A stretch of DNA of 64,000 bases from Sphingobacterium lactis (GTDB taxonomy: Bacteria; Bacteroidota; Bacteroidia; Sphingobacteriales; Sphingobacteriaceae). The translations under genes were made by a program, and so were the position numbers. Shown here one piece after another: positions 43,550 to 50,984 of this stretch; position 1 is the stretch's first letter; every line of letters starts with the position of its first letter. Below the pieces are notes generated by a model. The model did no database searches. It worked only from the letters and a program-made list of their open reading frames with translations, and was not told the origin of the DNA. The stretch covers positions 3,348,001-3,412,000 of the forward strand of contig NZ_CP049246.1 of the NCBI RefSeq assembly GCF_011046555.1, written 5' to 3'.

Positions 43550-44863
43550 ATGGTGATTTCCACATGCATTCCTACACGTAATATCCTCATGATAAAGGCC
43601 ATCCAATATATGCATGCGCGCAACTGGATTATACTTTCCGTATTGAACTTGCTTATTGTGGGTATATATGGCTTTGTCATGCGCCTAAAATTTTTATTTC
43701 CGCTCCCCTTTCTGGATCAGAAGAACCTATTGCATGCGCATTCGCATTTTGCGTTTTCCGGATGGGTGACGCAGGCCATCATGATCTTCATGATCCTGAT
43801 GGTTTCCGGCATTCGGATCACGGAGCCTATCCCCAGGAAGTATCAAGCAATCCTATTGGCCAATTTGGTGGGCTCCATCGGCATGCTCATCACGTTCACC
43901 TGGACAGGATACGCCTTTCTATCCATTGCCTTCTCCTTTTGCACGGTGCTGGTTTCCTATTGGTTTGCCTTTGTGCTGTGGAAGGACCTGAACAGGACCA
44001 ATCTGCCGCGGGCAATCGGCCTGTTATTCAAGGCCGCACTACTGTACAGTGTATGTAGTTCATTCGGCACCTACGCTTTGGTCGTACTGAAAGTGACTCA
44101 CCAAATGGACCCCCTGAAACAATTGGCATCGATTTATTTTTATCTGCACTTTCAATACAATGGTTGGTTTCTTTTGGCCTGCCTAGGTCTGGCCAGCTAT
44201 TGGGTTTTCCTGAAAACAGGCAAAATTTGGCTGTCCGAAAGATTTGCCTGGACCTATGCATTGACGGTCCTGCCGACGTATTTTCTATCCGTCATCTGGT
44301 GGAAGAATTTCCCAGAATGGCTCTACGGTTTATTGCTAGCAGCGGTCATACTGCAGATTGGGCTTTGGATCATATTCCTAGTCCGAACGGTACGCACCAT
44401 CAACGGGAAAAAAGACATTCACTTGCCACATCTGGTAAAAGTGCTCTGGCTGTGCGTTGCCATGGCCATGTGTTTAAAAGTGCTTTTCCAGTTGATATCC
44501 ATGCATCCTGCCTTGAGCCAATTGGTCTTTGGCTTTCGGCCTTTTGTCGTTGCCTACCTCCATTTGGTCCTTTTGGTCATCATTACCCTGTTCCTCCTTG
44601 GCTATGGATGGGTATGCGATGAATTATCCAGGAATCGAACCGTCCGTATGGCCACCTATGGCCTCATAGCGGGTGTCGTGGTAAATGAATTACTGCTGGG
44701 CATCCAGGGACTCGCAGGTATTGGCCACTTGGCCATCCCCTATACCCATGAAGGTCTTGCTATCGCGGCATGCTCGATAGTGATCAGCCTAACAGTGATT
44801 TTGTACCAACAAAGAAAAAATGCCAGCAAACAGGAAAATAAACCAAAAGTTTTGACAAAATAA
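43550..44863 (+). CDS. Multi-pass membrane protein with conserved-looking His motifs, possibly heme-copper-oxidase-like
   Basis: 437 residues and about 11-12 transmembrane segments. Histidines cluster at predicted membrane positions: His62/64/66 in LLHAHSHFAFSGW, His200 in YFYLHFQYNGWF and His338 in VAYLHLVLL. Such spaced membrane histidines, particularly H-x-HFAF followed by GW, recall heme-binding helices of cytochrome oxidase/NO reductase subunit I-like proteins, but no copper-site set is obvious and the assignment is tentative. The start could be ATG 43550 or 43589 (MIKAIQYMHARNW); the predicted transcription start at ~43541 fits both. No oxidase partner genes are adjacent. Confidence 0.6.
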   Translation: MVISTCIPTRNILMIKAIQYMHARNWIILSVLNLLIVGIYGFVMRLKFLFPLPFLDQKNLLHAHSHFAFSGWVTQAIMIFMILMVSGIRITEPIPRKYQAILLANLVGSIGMLITFTWTGYAFLSIAFSFCTVLVSYWFAFVLWKDLNRTNLPRAIGLLFKAALLYSVCSSFGTYALVVLKVTHQMDPLKQLASIYFYLHFQYNGWFLLACLGLASYWVFLKTGKIWLSERFAWTYALTVLPTYFLSVIWWKNFPEWLYGLLLAAVILQIGLWIIFLVRTVRTINGKKDIHLPHLVKVLWLCVAMAMCLKVLFQLISMHPALSQLVFGFRPFVVAYLHLVLLVIITLFLLGYGWVCDELSRNRTVRMATYGLIAGVVVNELLLGIQGLAGIGHLAIPYTHEGLAIAACSIVISLTVILYQQRKNASKQENKPKVLTK

Positions 44864-45099
44864 ATGTAAAAAAGGAGGAATTATCCCCTTTAATTCCCTA
44901 CTTTTAGTACACAGAAAGTCTATTACCTATCCATTTTACAAGTTTCTTCCCATTTTAATATTTTGTTAATCTTTTTCCACTTTTATTAGCAAAAAAACAA
45001 AGCTAACACGCTCTCGCATTATCAATTTTTTACATTAAAAGATTATTCAATAAAGAATTTATATTTCCAATACCATTAAATACATCAATTATATAGCCT

Positions 45100-45221
45100 G
45101 ACCTTGTCTGAGGTGCGTTCGAGGTGTGACCGTGATGCATGCGGGGTGAGAGCGTGCCTATAGACACGCTCTCACCCCGCTCTCAGTACGCTCTCACCAC
45201 GCTCTCACCTCAGACAAGGTC
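45100..45221. repeat. 122-bp GC-rich palindrome built from 11-bp units
   Basis: Outer arms GACCTTGTCTGAGGTG / CACCTCAGACAAGGTC pair perfectly (16 bp), and so do inner arms GCGGGGTGAGAGCGTG / CACGCTCTCACCCCGC (16 bp) around loop CCTATAGA. Between them the right arm is a tandem of ACGCTCTCACC-type 11-bp units (four copies), and the left arm holds four more diverged complementary units (GGTGCGTTCGA, GGTGTGACCGT, GATGCATGCGG, GGTGAGAGCGT). It does not follow a gene closely, so a simple terminator is unlikely. Confidence 0.9.
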
Positions 45222-45527
45222 CAGCCTATGATTTGTGAACTTTTTGGCCTGAAAATAGCATAACAACTTATATATCAATATATTAACATTTTAAATTCAA
45301 CATTTGACAGGGGTACAATTAAGCGTTTAAAAGCAGGTTTAGGTTAGTTGATCTTCACTACCAAACAATTTATTGGTGTTCAACCTGATGTTTGGCTTTC
45401 AGCTAAGTTAAATCGTATCCATTATTTATCGGAAAACCTTTTTTTTATCGGATTTTGGTTAGAATATCCTGCTTTTCAATATAAAAATATACGTGTTACA
45501 CTAATTCACTAAACTTAAATTCACAAA

Positions 45528-45604
45528 TTGTCAATTTTGAACAATTTCAACTCATGAAATTTAACATATACATCAATTGATTAAAAGTACTGTCAATTTT
45601 TGAC
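45528..45604. promoter_or_regulatory. Two related palindromic sites upstream of the fimbrillin-like operon
   Basis: TTGTCAATTTTGAACAA (45528-45544) and GTCAATTTTTGAC (45592-45604) share TGTCAATTTT-TGA and are each dyad-symmetric, ~60 bp apart and 100-175 bp before the small-peptide gene. Candidate operator pair; the regulator is unknown. Confidence 0.3.
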
Positions 45605-45703
45605 TACAACTTTAATTCTAAACCTAATAAACATGCTTTTCAGATTAAATTTTCCCCTACTTTCACAACAATTTAAGTACACAGGGGTAAAAATCACACA
45701 ATT

Positions 45704-45877
45704 ATGAAGAATAAATACACGGTCCCGAAAGTGACCATTCACCAGCTCAATCTGGAAAGTGGCATTGCCACTGGTTCCGCCTATATCAATGTCGGCCAGA
45801 ATCCAGATTATCGACCGGAGGTCGAAGAGTGGAATGACGCGAATCCTGACACCGAAACTTACGGAACTAACTTGTAG
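45704..45877 (+). CDS. 57-residue peptide of the 'ESGIATGSA ... VEEW' type, function unknown
   Basis: MKNKYTVPKVTIHQLNLESG, then IATGSAYINVGQNP, then DYRPEVEEWNDANPDTETYG. Short proteins with a 'P-x-(I/V)...E-x-GIA(A/T)GSA...P-x-VE(D/E)W' pattern recur in Bacteroidota next to fimbrillin-like or surface lipoprotein genes; I know the pattern but no proven role. It is acidic at the C-terminus with no signal peptide. The next gene begins 4 nt after its stop, so the two are one operon. Below the length cut-off of many gene callers. Confidence 0.75.
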   Translation: MKNKYTVPKVTIHQLNLESGIATGSAYINVGQNPDYRPEVEEWNDANPDTETYGTNL

Positions 45878-45881
45878 CACG

Positions 45882-47708
45882 ATGAAACCAATTTTTAACA
45901 AAACCATTCCGTTCGCAATCGTTCTATTCGTCAGCAGTATATTCATGGCTTGCAATAAAGAAAATGGCGACTCATCATCGGGCACCACCCAATTGGTCGT
46001 TGAATTAGCGGGTATCACCGATGGTCCAGACAACAATGCCAGTGCAGAAATCAACCCTATTCGCAGCAACCGGATCAAAGCTTCAGCTTCGGGCTCCAGA
46101 TCAGGCACCTCCAATGGCATTGCCATCGGACAGTTGGCATTGGGCCAGGGTGACGATTTAAGTTATATCAGCGGCTCGAAAACCGTTGGCTACAACAGCC
46201 CGGCCACGGCAGAATCCGTATTCGATGAGCAACCGCGCGAGCTGAAAAGCGCAGTAAAAAAAGCGGCTACGACACCAATGGGCACGGACATAAAATACAG
46301 GGTGCTTTTCTTCAAAGGAACAGATACCACCCCATTCGCGATCGTAGATGGCGCTGCAGGTGTCAACAGGAATACTGTGGACATCACTCCGGGGAAAATC
46401 CCAGGGGTCAATACAGGCACAAATATCCGCTGGGTAGCTTATTCGTATAACTCCAAAAATGCACTCCCACCCTATACGACAACGACTGCGACAAACAATG
46501 CGGTCCTCATGAACCCTGTCAGTAGCACCATGCCTGACCTGTTGTACAAATCGGGAACCATAGTAGCAAAATTGGGTGAGAACCGAATCAACCTGACCCT
46601 GAGCAGGGTGATGGCCAAAATGCGGATCTCCATTAACCTCAGCGGGGCCGGACGGACGATCGAATCTGCGACAGCCAATATTGCAGCAGGCTCCAGAAAC
46701 CAAGGCTATTTCAATTTAAATACCGGAAAATTCGAACGGGTGACCAACGCAACATCCGGCCTCAACCTACAGGTGACTTCCACCACCACAGATAAAAAAA
46801 TCATCACGTTCACCGATTTCTATACCGTGCCGACAGGATACAATGCCATCTATTTCAACTTGACCACATTAACCGTCAAAGGAACGTCGGGCATCATCCA
46901 GACCAACCAGAATCCGAAAACCTATACTTTCGATCCGTTGAACAAGCAGCCGAAAGCAGGAAGGACACTCCTAACGGAAATCGCATTCACGGAAAGTCCG
47001 TTGGTGCGGTTTGGTCTTGAATATTCCAGGGGATACCTGTATTACGATAAGCATGCAACTACCTACAAGTACAATATGCTGGAAAGCGAGGCAGTGATTT
47101 CTGATTATACCACTCCTGAGGGGATGTTGAAATATTATTTCCGGAACAGGAAATTGCTCCCCGTACCGGAAGGAACAGATGATCCGGAGGGCGACCCCTG
47201 CCAGAAGGTTAATCCATTGAATTTCTGGATGACGCCGATCAGCTTACGTGCACCGTTCGCCAATGGTGAACCTGTACACGTAGGTCCTTATCCAACGAAC
47301 AATGGCGACCTGGGTGCCAATACCATGACCGGGGCTGGCGGAAAGCGTTACTGGTACCTTGCTGCCCGCGATGAAAGCGAAATACCAGCCGATCCAGGTC
47401 TTTATTCCTACCCTGAGGTTCGACTTTTGGCATTGGGCTACCGCGCGAGCCACACCGCAACAGCACCGTCCGACTTTAAGTCGCCAAGCGACTCACCGGC
47501 AGCTCCGGCAGGGCTATACCTGCTGGGCAGGAATGTAGCCATGCAATATAAGATCCTGAAAACAGGATGGAATGGAGACGCATATTTCAACTGGACATCC
47601 CTGAATACCCGAAATACCCCATATTCAACACAAGGTTTTCCATTGCGCTGTTCACGGAATTATGATTTTCCGGCAGCACCGCAAAGCCCATTCAACTGGC
47701 CAAATTAA
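45882..47708 (+). CDS. Fimbrillin-like surface lipoprotein
   Basis: 608 residues. ATG 45882 gives MKPIFNKTIPFAIVLFVSSI with lipobox FMAC, so it is an outer-membrane lipoprotein; the longer frame upstream overlaps the peptide gene out of frame and is rejected. The N-terminal half follows the fimbrillin pattern: strands with YRVLFFKGTDTTPF, IRWVAYSYNS, ARINLTLSRVMAKMRISI-type and a TDFYTVPTGYNAIYF block. The C-terminal ~200 residues (FWMTPISLRAPF ... YLAARDESEIP ... FPLRCSRNYDF) look like a separate adhesin tip or paralogous domain. Probably a minor fimbrial or surface component. A terminator follows. Confidence 0.75.
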   Translation: MKPIFNKTIPFAIVLFVSSIFMACNKENGDSSSGTTQLVVELAGITDGPDNNASAEINPIRSNRIKASASGSRSGTSNGIAIGQLALGQGDDLSYISGSKTVGYNSPATAESVFDEQPRELKSAVKKAATTPMGTDIKYRVLFFKGTDTTPFAIVDGAAGVNRNTVDITPGKIPGVNTGTNIRWVAYSYNSKNALPPYTTTTATNNAVLMNPVSSTMPDLLYKSGTIVAKLGENRINLTLSRVMAKMRISINLSGAGRTIESATANIAAGSRNQGYFNLNTGKFERVTNATSGLNLQVTSTTTDKKIITFTDFYTVPTGYNAIYFNLTTLTVKGTSGIIQTNQNPKTYTFDPLNKQPKAGRTLLTEIAFTESPLVRFGLEYSRGYLYYDKHATTYKYNMLESEAVISDYTTPEGMLKYYFRNRKLLPVPEGTDDPEGDPCQKVNPLNFWMTPISLRAPFANGEPVHVGPYPTNNGDLGANTMTGAGGKRYWYLAARDESEIPADPGLYSYPEVRLLALGYRASHTATAPSDFKSPSDSPAAPAGLYLLGRNVAMQYKILKTGWNGDAYFNWTSLNTRNTPYSTQGFPLRCSRNYDFPAAPQSPFNWPN

Positions 47709-47746
47709 GGTTGGGTTCGGAAAATTGTAGATTTTAGTTTTTTTTA

Positions 47747-47779
47747 GAAAACCCTATTTCTATAGGGTTTTCTTTTTTA
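47747..47779 (+). terminator. Terminator of the fimbrillin-like operon
   Basis: GAAAACCCTAT/ATAGGGTTTTC 11-bp stem, 4-nt loop, then TTTTTT. The A-rich left flank also lets it serve the convergent doxX-like gene. Confidence 0.9.
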
Positions 47780-47787
47780 GGTAACCT

Positions 47788-48330
47788 TTAGGTTTTGCTG
47801 GTTACTTTCTGGAGGTATCCGGCAATTGTATGGTCAATAGCATACTTACCGCCGCCTGTGAAAACCAAACATAGGGCAATAACCAGAAATAGGATGGCAA
47901 GCTCAGCTGAGCCCGTCCCGAAAACACTCCGTCCGCCTGCCAGAACAAACCATTTTGGGAAAAACAGGTAATTGGCTCCCGAACCCTCGTTTAAACTAGA
48001 AACAGTCAACCTAATGAGCGGATCATTTTGCATGAGGTGTCCAAAAATAGTAGCGAAGACCATTGTGATCACGATGCCGGCTGAAAAAAGAGGAACTAAA
48101 AATCCAACGATTAAAGCTAACCCACCAATGACCTCAAAGAATACAGCCAATACCTGCAGAATTCCGGGGAAGGCATCTCCCATCCATGAGGTTGGATTTC
48201 CTAATTTTGGCAGACCATGCAATAAGAGGAACAGACCGGGAACAACTCTCAAAAATAATAGTCCAATGGAAAGCTGAACATTGTACGCAGGGTGTTGATT
48301 CCCTGAGATAATCTCGATTAAATCTTTCAT
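47788..48330 (-). CDS. DoxX family membrane protein
   Basis: 180 residues with four transmembrane helices; IGLLFLRVVPGLFLLLHGLP, FPGILQVLAVFFEVIGGLAL and GFLVPLFSAGIVITMVFATI are typical DoxX blocks. The family is linked to thiol/oxidative stress membrane complexes. Divergent from an HxlR regulator whose likely operator lies between the two genes, so regulation by that protein is probable. Confidence 0.92.
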   Translation of the reverse strand: MKDLIEIISGNQHPAYNVQLSIGLLFLRVVPGLFLLLHGLPKLGNPTSWMGDAFPGILQVLAVFFEVIGGLALIVGFLVPLFSAGIVITMVFATIFGHLMQNDPLIRLTVSSLNEGSGANYLFFPKWFVLAGGRSVFGTGSAELAILFLVIALCLVFTGGGKYAIDHTIAGYLQKVTSKT

Positions 48331-48343
48331 ATAATTTTTTCAA

Positions 48344-48398
48344 CAAAATAAATGAGTACATTCGTTTCAGACAAGTACATACGAAATTGTAGGGTACT
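48344..48398. promoter_or_regulatory. doxX promoter with three HxlR-type half-sites
   Basis: Minus-strand -7 box TTATTTTG (48344-48351, one mismatch) for doxX. Half-sites AGTAC at 48355 and 48374 and GTACT at 48394 are spaced 19-20 bp, two helical turns, and the last two form an inverted pair (AGTAC-n15-GTACT). Confidence 0.5.
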
Positions 48399-48424
48399 AA
48401 CAAAAAAGTAAAAAATGAGTTAAA

Positions 48425-48772
48425 ATGAGAAAATCCAATTCAACAAACTCTATAAATAAAGCACAATTGGAAGAAGACTGCGGAATGGCTTATACTATTT
48501 CTGTATTAAGTGGCAGATGGAAGCTGAGCATCTTGGCCTATCTGACCAGGACTGAGCGAATGCGGTATAGCGAATTAAAAAAAACCATAACAGGTATTTC
48601 CGAACGCATGCTGATAAATCAATTAAGGGAACTAGCCGAAGATGGATTGATTGACAGAATATCTTTCCCCGAAGTGCCGCCAAGGGTGGAATATAAACTT
48701 TCCTCCAAAGGGAAATCCTTAACGTACATTCTCAATGAAATGTCGAAATGGGGTAAAAACAACCAAGAATAA
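48425..48772 (+). CDS. HxlR-family transcriptional regulator
   Basis: 115-residue winged-helix regulator. Cys19 in EDCGMAYTISVLSGRWKL is the conserved N-terminal Cys used for redox or electrophile sensing in HypR/YodB relatives. The HTH part is RMRYSELKKTITGISERMLI, and the wing block DGLIDRISFPEVPPRVEYKL is diagnostic. Divergently transcribed from doxX. Confidence 0.95.
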   Translation: MRKSNSTNSINKAQLEEDCGMAYTISVLSGRWKLSILAYLTRTERMRYSELKKTITGISERMLINQLRELAEDGLIDRISFPEVPPRVEYKLSSKGKSLTYILNEMSKWGKNNQE

Positions 48773-48939
48773 GTATAGAATTCCAGTGTCTCAGTTCTGG
48801 AACTACAATGAGAAAACCAGAATTAATTCTTCTTGGTCTTTCGGTATTTGGAATCATAGGAACACAAATGACACTGGCATGAGATTTATCGCGAATTTTA
48901 TTTTTCAAACTAACTAAAATACATTTCCTTTGTAAAAAA

Positions 48940-48953
48940 ATACCAATTGGTAT
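48940..48953. promoter_or_regulatory. TetR operator O1 at the tetR promoter
   Basis: ATACCAATTGGTAT, a perfect 14-bp palindrome 6 nt before the tetR ATG, just past a -7-like TTCCTTTG. It matches the site at 49563 in 17 of about 20 positions. Confidence 0.7.
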
Positions 48954-48958
48954 GTAAA

Positions 48959-49549
48959 ATGAAGAAAGCAGAAATTACTCGACTGACTATTTTAGAACAT
49001 GCATTTGAGCTCATCTATACACAGGGTTATCAAACAACGAGTATCGATGATATCCTGGCACGAACAAAGGTGACCAAAGGTGCATTTTATTACCATTTCA
49101 AAAATAAAGATGAAATGGGCATCGCTATTATCCATGAATTGATAAAGCCCAATTTTGAGCATTATTTCATAAAACCATTGGTTCAGGAAAAGGATCCGAT
49201 GGAGGCACTCTACCAGATGATGCATGATGCTTTATTGAAGAATAAATTCCTGAAAGTGGAATTTGGCTGTCCTGCATCGAATTTAACCATAGAAATGGCT
49301 CCTTGGAATGCAAATTTCACCAAAGCTTTGAACGAATTGGCACTCAAATGGAAAATGTGCATGGAAATATGTCTGCAAAAAGGAATCGAACAGCACGTAT
49401 TTCGAAAAGATATAGATCCGGAACAGGTGGCCATTTTTATCATGTCCGGATATTGGGGCATTCGAAACCTGGGCAAACTCGTAAACTCCACCAAGGTCTA
49501 TAAAGATTTCCTGAAACAGTTTGAAGCCTATCTGAAATCCTTAAAATAA
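48959..49549 (+). CDS. TetR/AcrR-family repressor
   Basis: 196 residues from ATG 48959 (MKKAEITRLTILEHAFELIY); the longer frame's TTG start lies inside the operator. HTH block TTSIDDILARTKVTKGAFYY then HFKNKDEM; the C-terminal ligand domain has FGCPASNLTIEMA with a Cys, and resembles TetR_C-like alkylphenol/NemR-type proteins. Operators flank the gene: one at its own promoter, one before the following membrane-protein gene. Confidence 0.94.
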   Translation: MKKAEITRLTILEHAFELIYTQGYQTTSIDDILARTKVTKGAFYYHFKNKDEMGIAIIHELIKPNFEHYFIKPLVQEKDPMEALYQMMHDALLKNKFLKVEFGCPASNLTIEMAPWNANFTKALNELALKWKMCMEICLQKGIEQHVFRKDIDPEQVAIFIMSGYWGIRNLGKLVNSTKVYKDFLKQFEAYLKSLK

Positions 49550-49562
49550 TTTTTTTACCCTA

Positions 49563-49584
49563 AAACATACCACTTAGTATGTTT
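49563..49584. promoter_or_regulatory. TetR operator O2 before the downstream genes
   Basis: AAACATAC-CACTTA-GTATGTTT, 8-bp arms; shares ATACCA-TT-GTATGT with O1. It lies 33 nt before the start of the 152-residue membrane protein. The T run at its end could also give weak termination. Confidence 0.65.
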
Positions 49585-49616
49585 TTAAGTTACACCATCA
49601 AAACACAATATGCATT

Positions 49617-50075
49617 ATGTATCATTACTTATTAATCGCGCATACCTACATGCGCTGGCTCGTCCTCTTCAGCTTGCTTTTTACCTTGACAAGATTTACC
49701 ATTCGATCCTTGCAGCGAAAGCCATTCACCAACCTGGATAATCTTGCCAGGCATGGCACAGCCACCATAATTCATCTCCAGTTGATCATTGGCATTGGAC
49801 TGTTCACCCAGACGCCTTTGAACAAAGTTTTCTGGAATTCAGATCCCCTACCGTTTGAAAACATGGAACTGACCTTCTACAACATTTTCCATCCACTGGT
49901 GATGCTATTGGCTACGGTAATCATAAGTATCGGATCAGCGCTGGCCAAGCGAAAGCAAAACGAAGCGGATAAATACAAGACGACGCTCCTTTTCTTCGGC
50001 CTGGGACTGTTGCTTATTTTTCTAGCCATTCCCTGGCCATTTTCTCCATTTGCTAATAGACCATTTATACGATAA
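49617..50075 (+). CDS. Four-helix membrane protein of unknown function
   Basis: 152 residues with four hydrophobic segments (~1-25, 48-66, 88-110, 122-142). MYHYLLIAHTYMRWLVLFSL at the start and HGTATIIHLQLIIGIGLFTQ in the second helix carry histidines that could bind heme, as in small cytochrome-b561-like proteins, but this is speculative. First gene after TetR operator O2 and 4 nt from the DUF3817 gene. Confidence 0.75.
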   Translation: MYHYLLIAHTYMRWLVLFSLLFTLTRFTIRSLQRKPFTNLDNLARHGTATIIHLQLIIGIGLFTQTPLNKVFWNSDPLPFENMELTFYNIFHPLVMLLATVIISIGSALAKRKQNEADKYKTTLLFFGLGLLLIFLAIPWPFSPFANRPFIR

Positions 50076-50079
50076 TCAT

Positions 50080-50388
50080 ATGCGCATCTCACTAAAATCA
50101 ACTGTCGGAAGACTTAGACTGCTGGCCATTTTGGAAGGTATCTCCCTCTTGCTCCTTGTCTTTGTCGCTGTGCCCCTCAAGTATCTTTTCCATTACCCGG
50201 ATTTCGTCAAGGCCCTCGGCCCGATCCATGGAATTCTATTCGTGCTTTTTATTTTCAGCACCATCAACGTAGGCATAGCGCAAAGGTGGTCGTTCAGATC
50301 TACCACCTGGAAAGTATTGGTCGCTTGCCTGATCCCTTTTGGAACCTTTTACATCGATCACAGAATATTAAGTAAAATAGCGGAATGA
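50080..50388 (+). CDS. DUF3817 membrane protein
   Basis: 102 residues, three transmembrane segments. ATG 50080 gives MRISLKSTVGRLRLLAILEG; the family block GISLLLLVFVAVPLKY followed by GPIHGILFVLFIF is clear. Function unknown; in other bacteria it often accompanies transporters. 4 nt after the upstream gene, 1 nt before the next: one operon controlled by the TetR protein. Confidence 0.88.
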   Translation: MRISLKSTVGRLRLLAILEGISLLLLVFVAVPLKYLFHYPDFVKALGPIHGILFVLFIFSTINVGIAQRWSFRSTTWKVLVACLIPFGTFYIDHRILSKIAE

Positions 50389-50389
50389 T

Positions 50390-50854
50390 ATGCAATGTTT
50401 AATCATAGGAAATGACGAAAAAGGAGTGAAATTAAGCCTCGAAGCTGCTGACTACCTATGGAATTCGGGCTGTAAAATCTATTTGAGATCCTATTCCGAC
50501 CCCATCCATAGCGTAGAAGAAGAAAAGGAGCTGTTAAAAAACACCGATGTTATACTCATTTTTGAAGTCGATAAACCAACTGAAAATAGGCCAGACAATT
50601 ACCTCGCTAATCTTTCCAAGTTAAAAGAATCCGAAGGTTTAGGCACGTTTTTAAGGGATCTGGAACATCATGTTCAGGGTGATGCTGATTGGCCATTACA
50701 TCCAAAGCATAAAAAGATTTTCCTATTCGGCAGTGCAGGTGTCCTGGTCAACTTTTCCATAGGGAATAGAAAAATATGCCACCAACCTGTTGTCGATTGG
50801 GACTCTTTCCAAAATTTTATCGATAGGTTCAAAATTATCGGACAGCTATGCTAA
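50390..50854 (+). CDS. Soluble protein of unknown function in the TetR-controlled operon
   Basis: 154 residues; MQCLIIGNDEKGVKLSLEAA has a Rossmann-like beta-alpha start, then KNTDVILIFEVDKPTENRPD and an FLFGSAGVLVNFSIGN block. It may be a small nucleotide-binding or flavodoxin-like protein, but no family was recognised. Its start is 1 nt after the DUF3817 stop. Confidence 0.7.
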   Translation: MQCLIIGNDEKGVKLSLEAADYLWNSGCKIYLRSYSDPIHSVEEEKELLKNTDVILIFEVDKPTENRPDNYLANLSKLKESEGLGTFLRDLEHHVQGDADWPLHPKHKKIFLFGSAGVLVNFSIGNRKICHQPVVDWDSFQNFIDRFKIIGQLC

Positions 50855-50866
50855 GCGCAATTGATC

Positions 50867-50918
50867 GGGAAAAGATGGCTTTTGATTGATCAAATACCTT
50901 TTCCCATAGGTTGCCTTT
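50867..50918 (+). terminator. Possible terminator of the TetR-controlled operon
   Basis: GGGAAAAG/CTTTTCCC 8-bp stem with a 23-nt foldable loop (TTGAT/ATCAA), and TTTTTT about 13 nt after. Confidence 0.4.
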
Positions 50919-50984
50919 TTTCAAAAGTTTCTCTTTCTATCTTGTACCAATTGGATGGACTTCCGTTGTAATCAAAGGTTTCCG

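Larger units (their letters stand above)
44864..45703. other. 840-bp AT-rich spacer
   Basis: Holds the 122-bp palindrome described at 45100-45221 and two TGTCAATTTTTGA-like sites at 45528 and 45591. No protein-coding potential was seen. The stretch is much more AT-rich than the flanking genes except in the GC-rich palindrome. Confidence 0.6.

Noticed and set aside
48808..48882. 24-residue frame MRKPELILLGLSVFGIIGTQ... between the HxlR and TetR genes
   Set aside because: It resembles a signal peptide or a gene start left after a deletion, but it is too short and has no match to support a gene.
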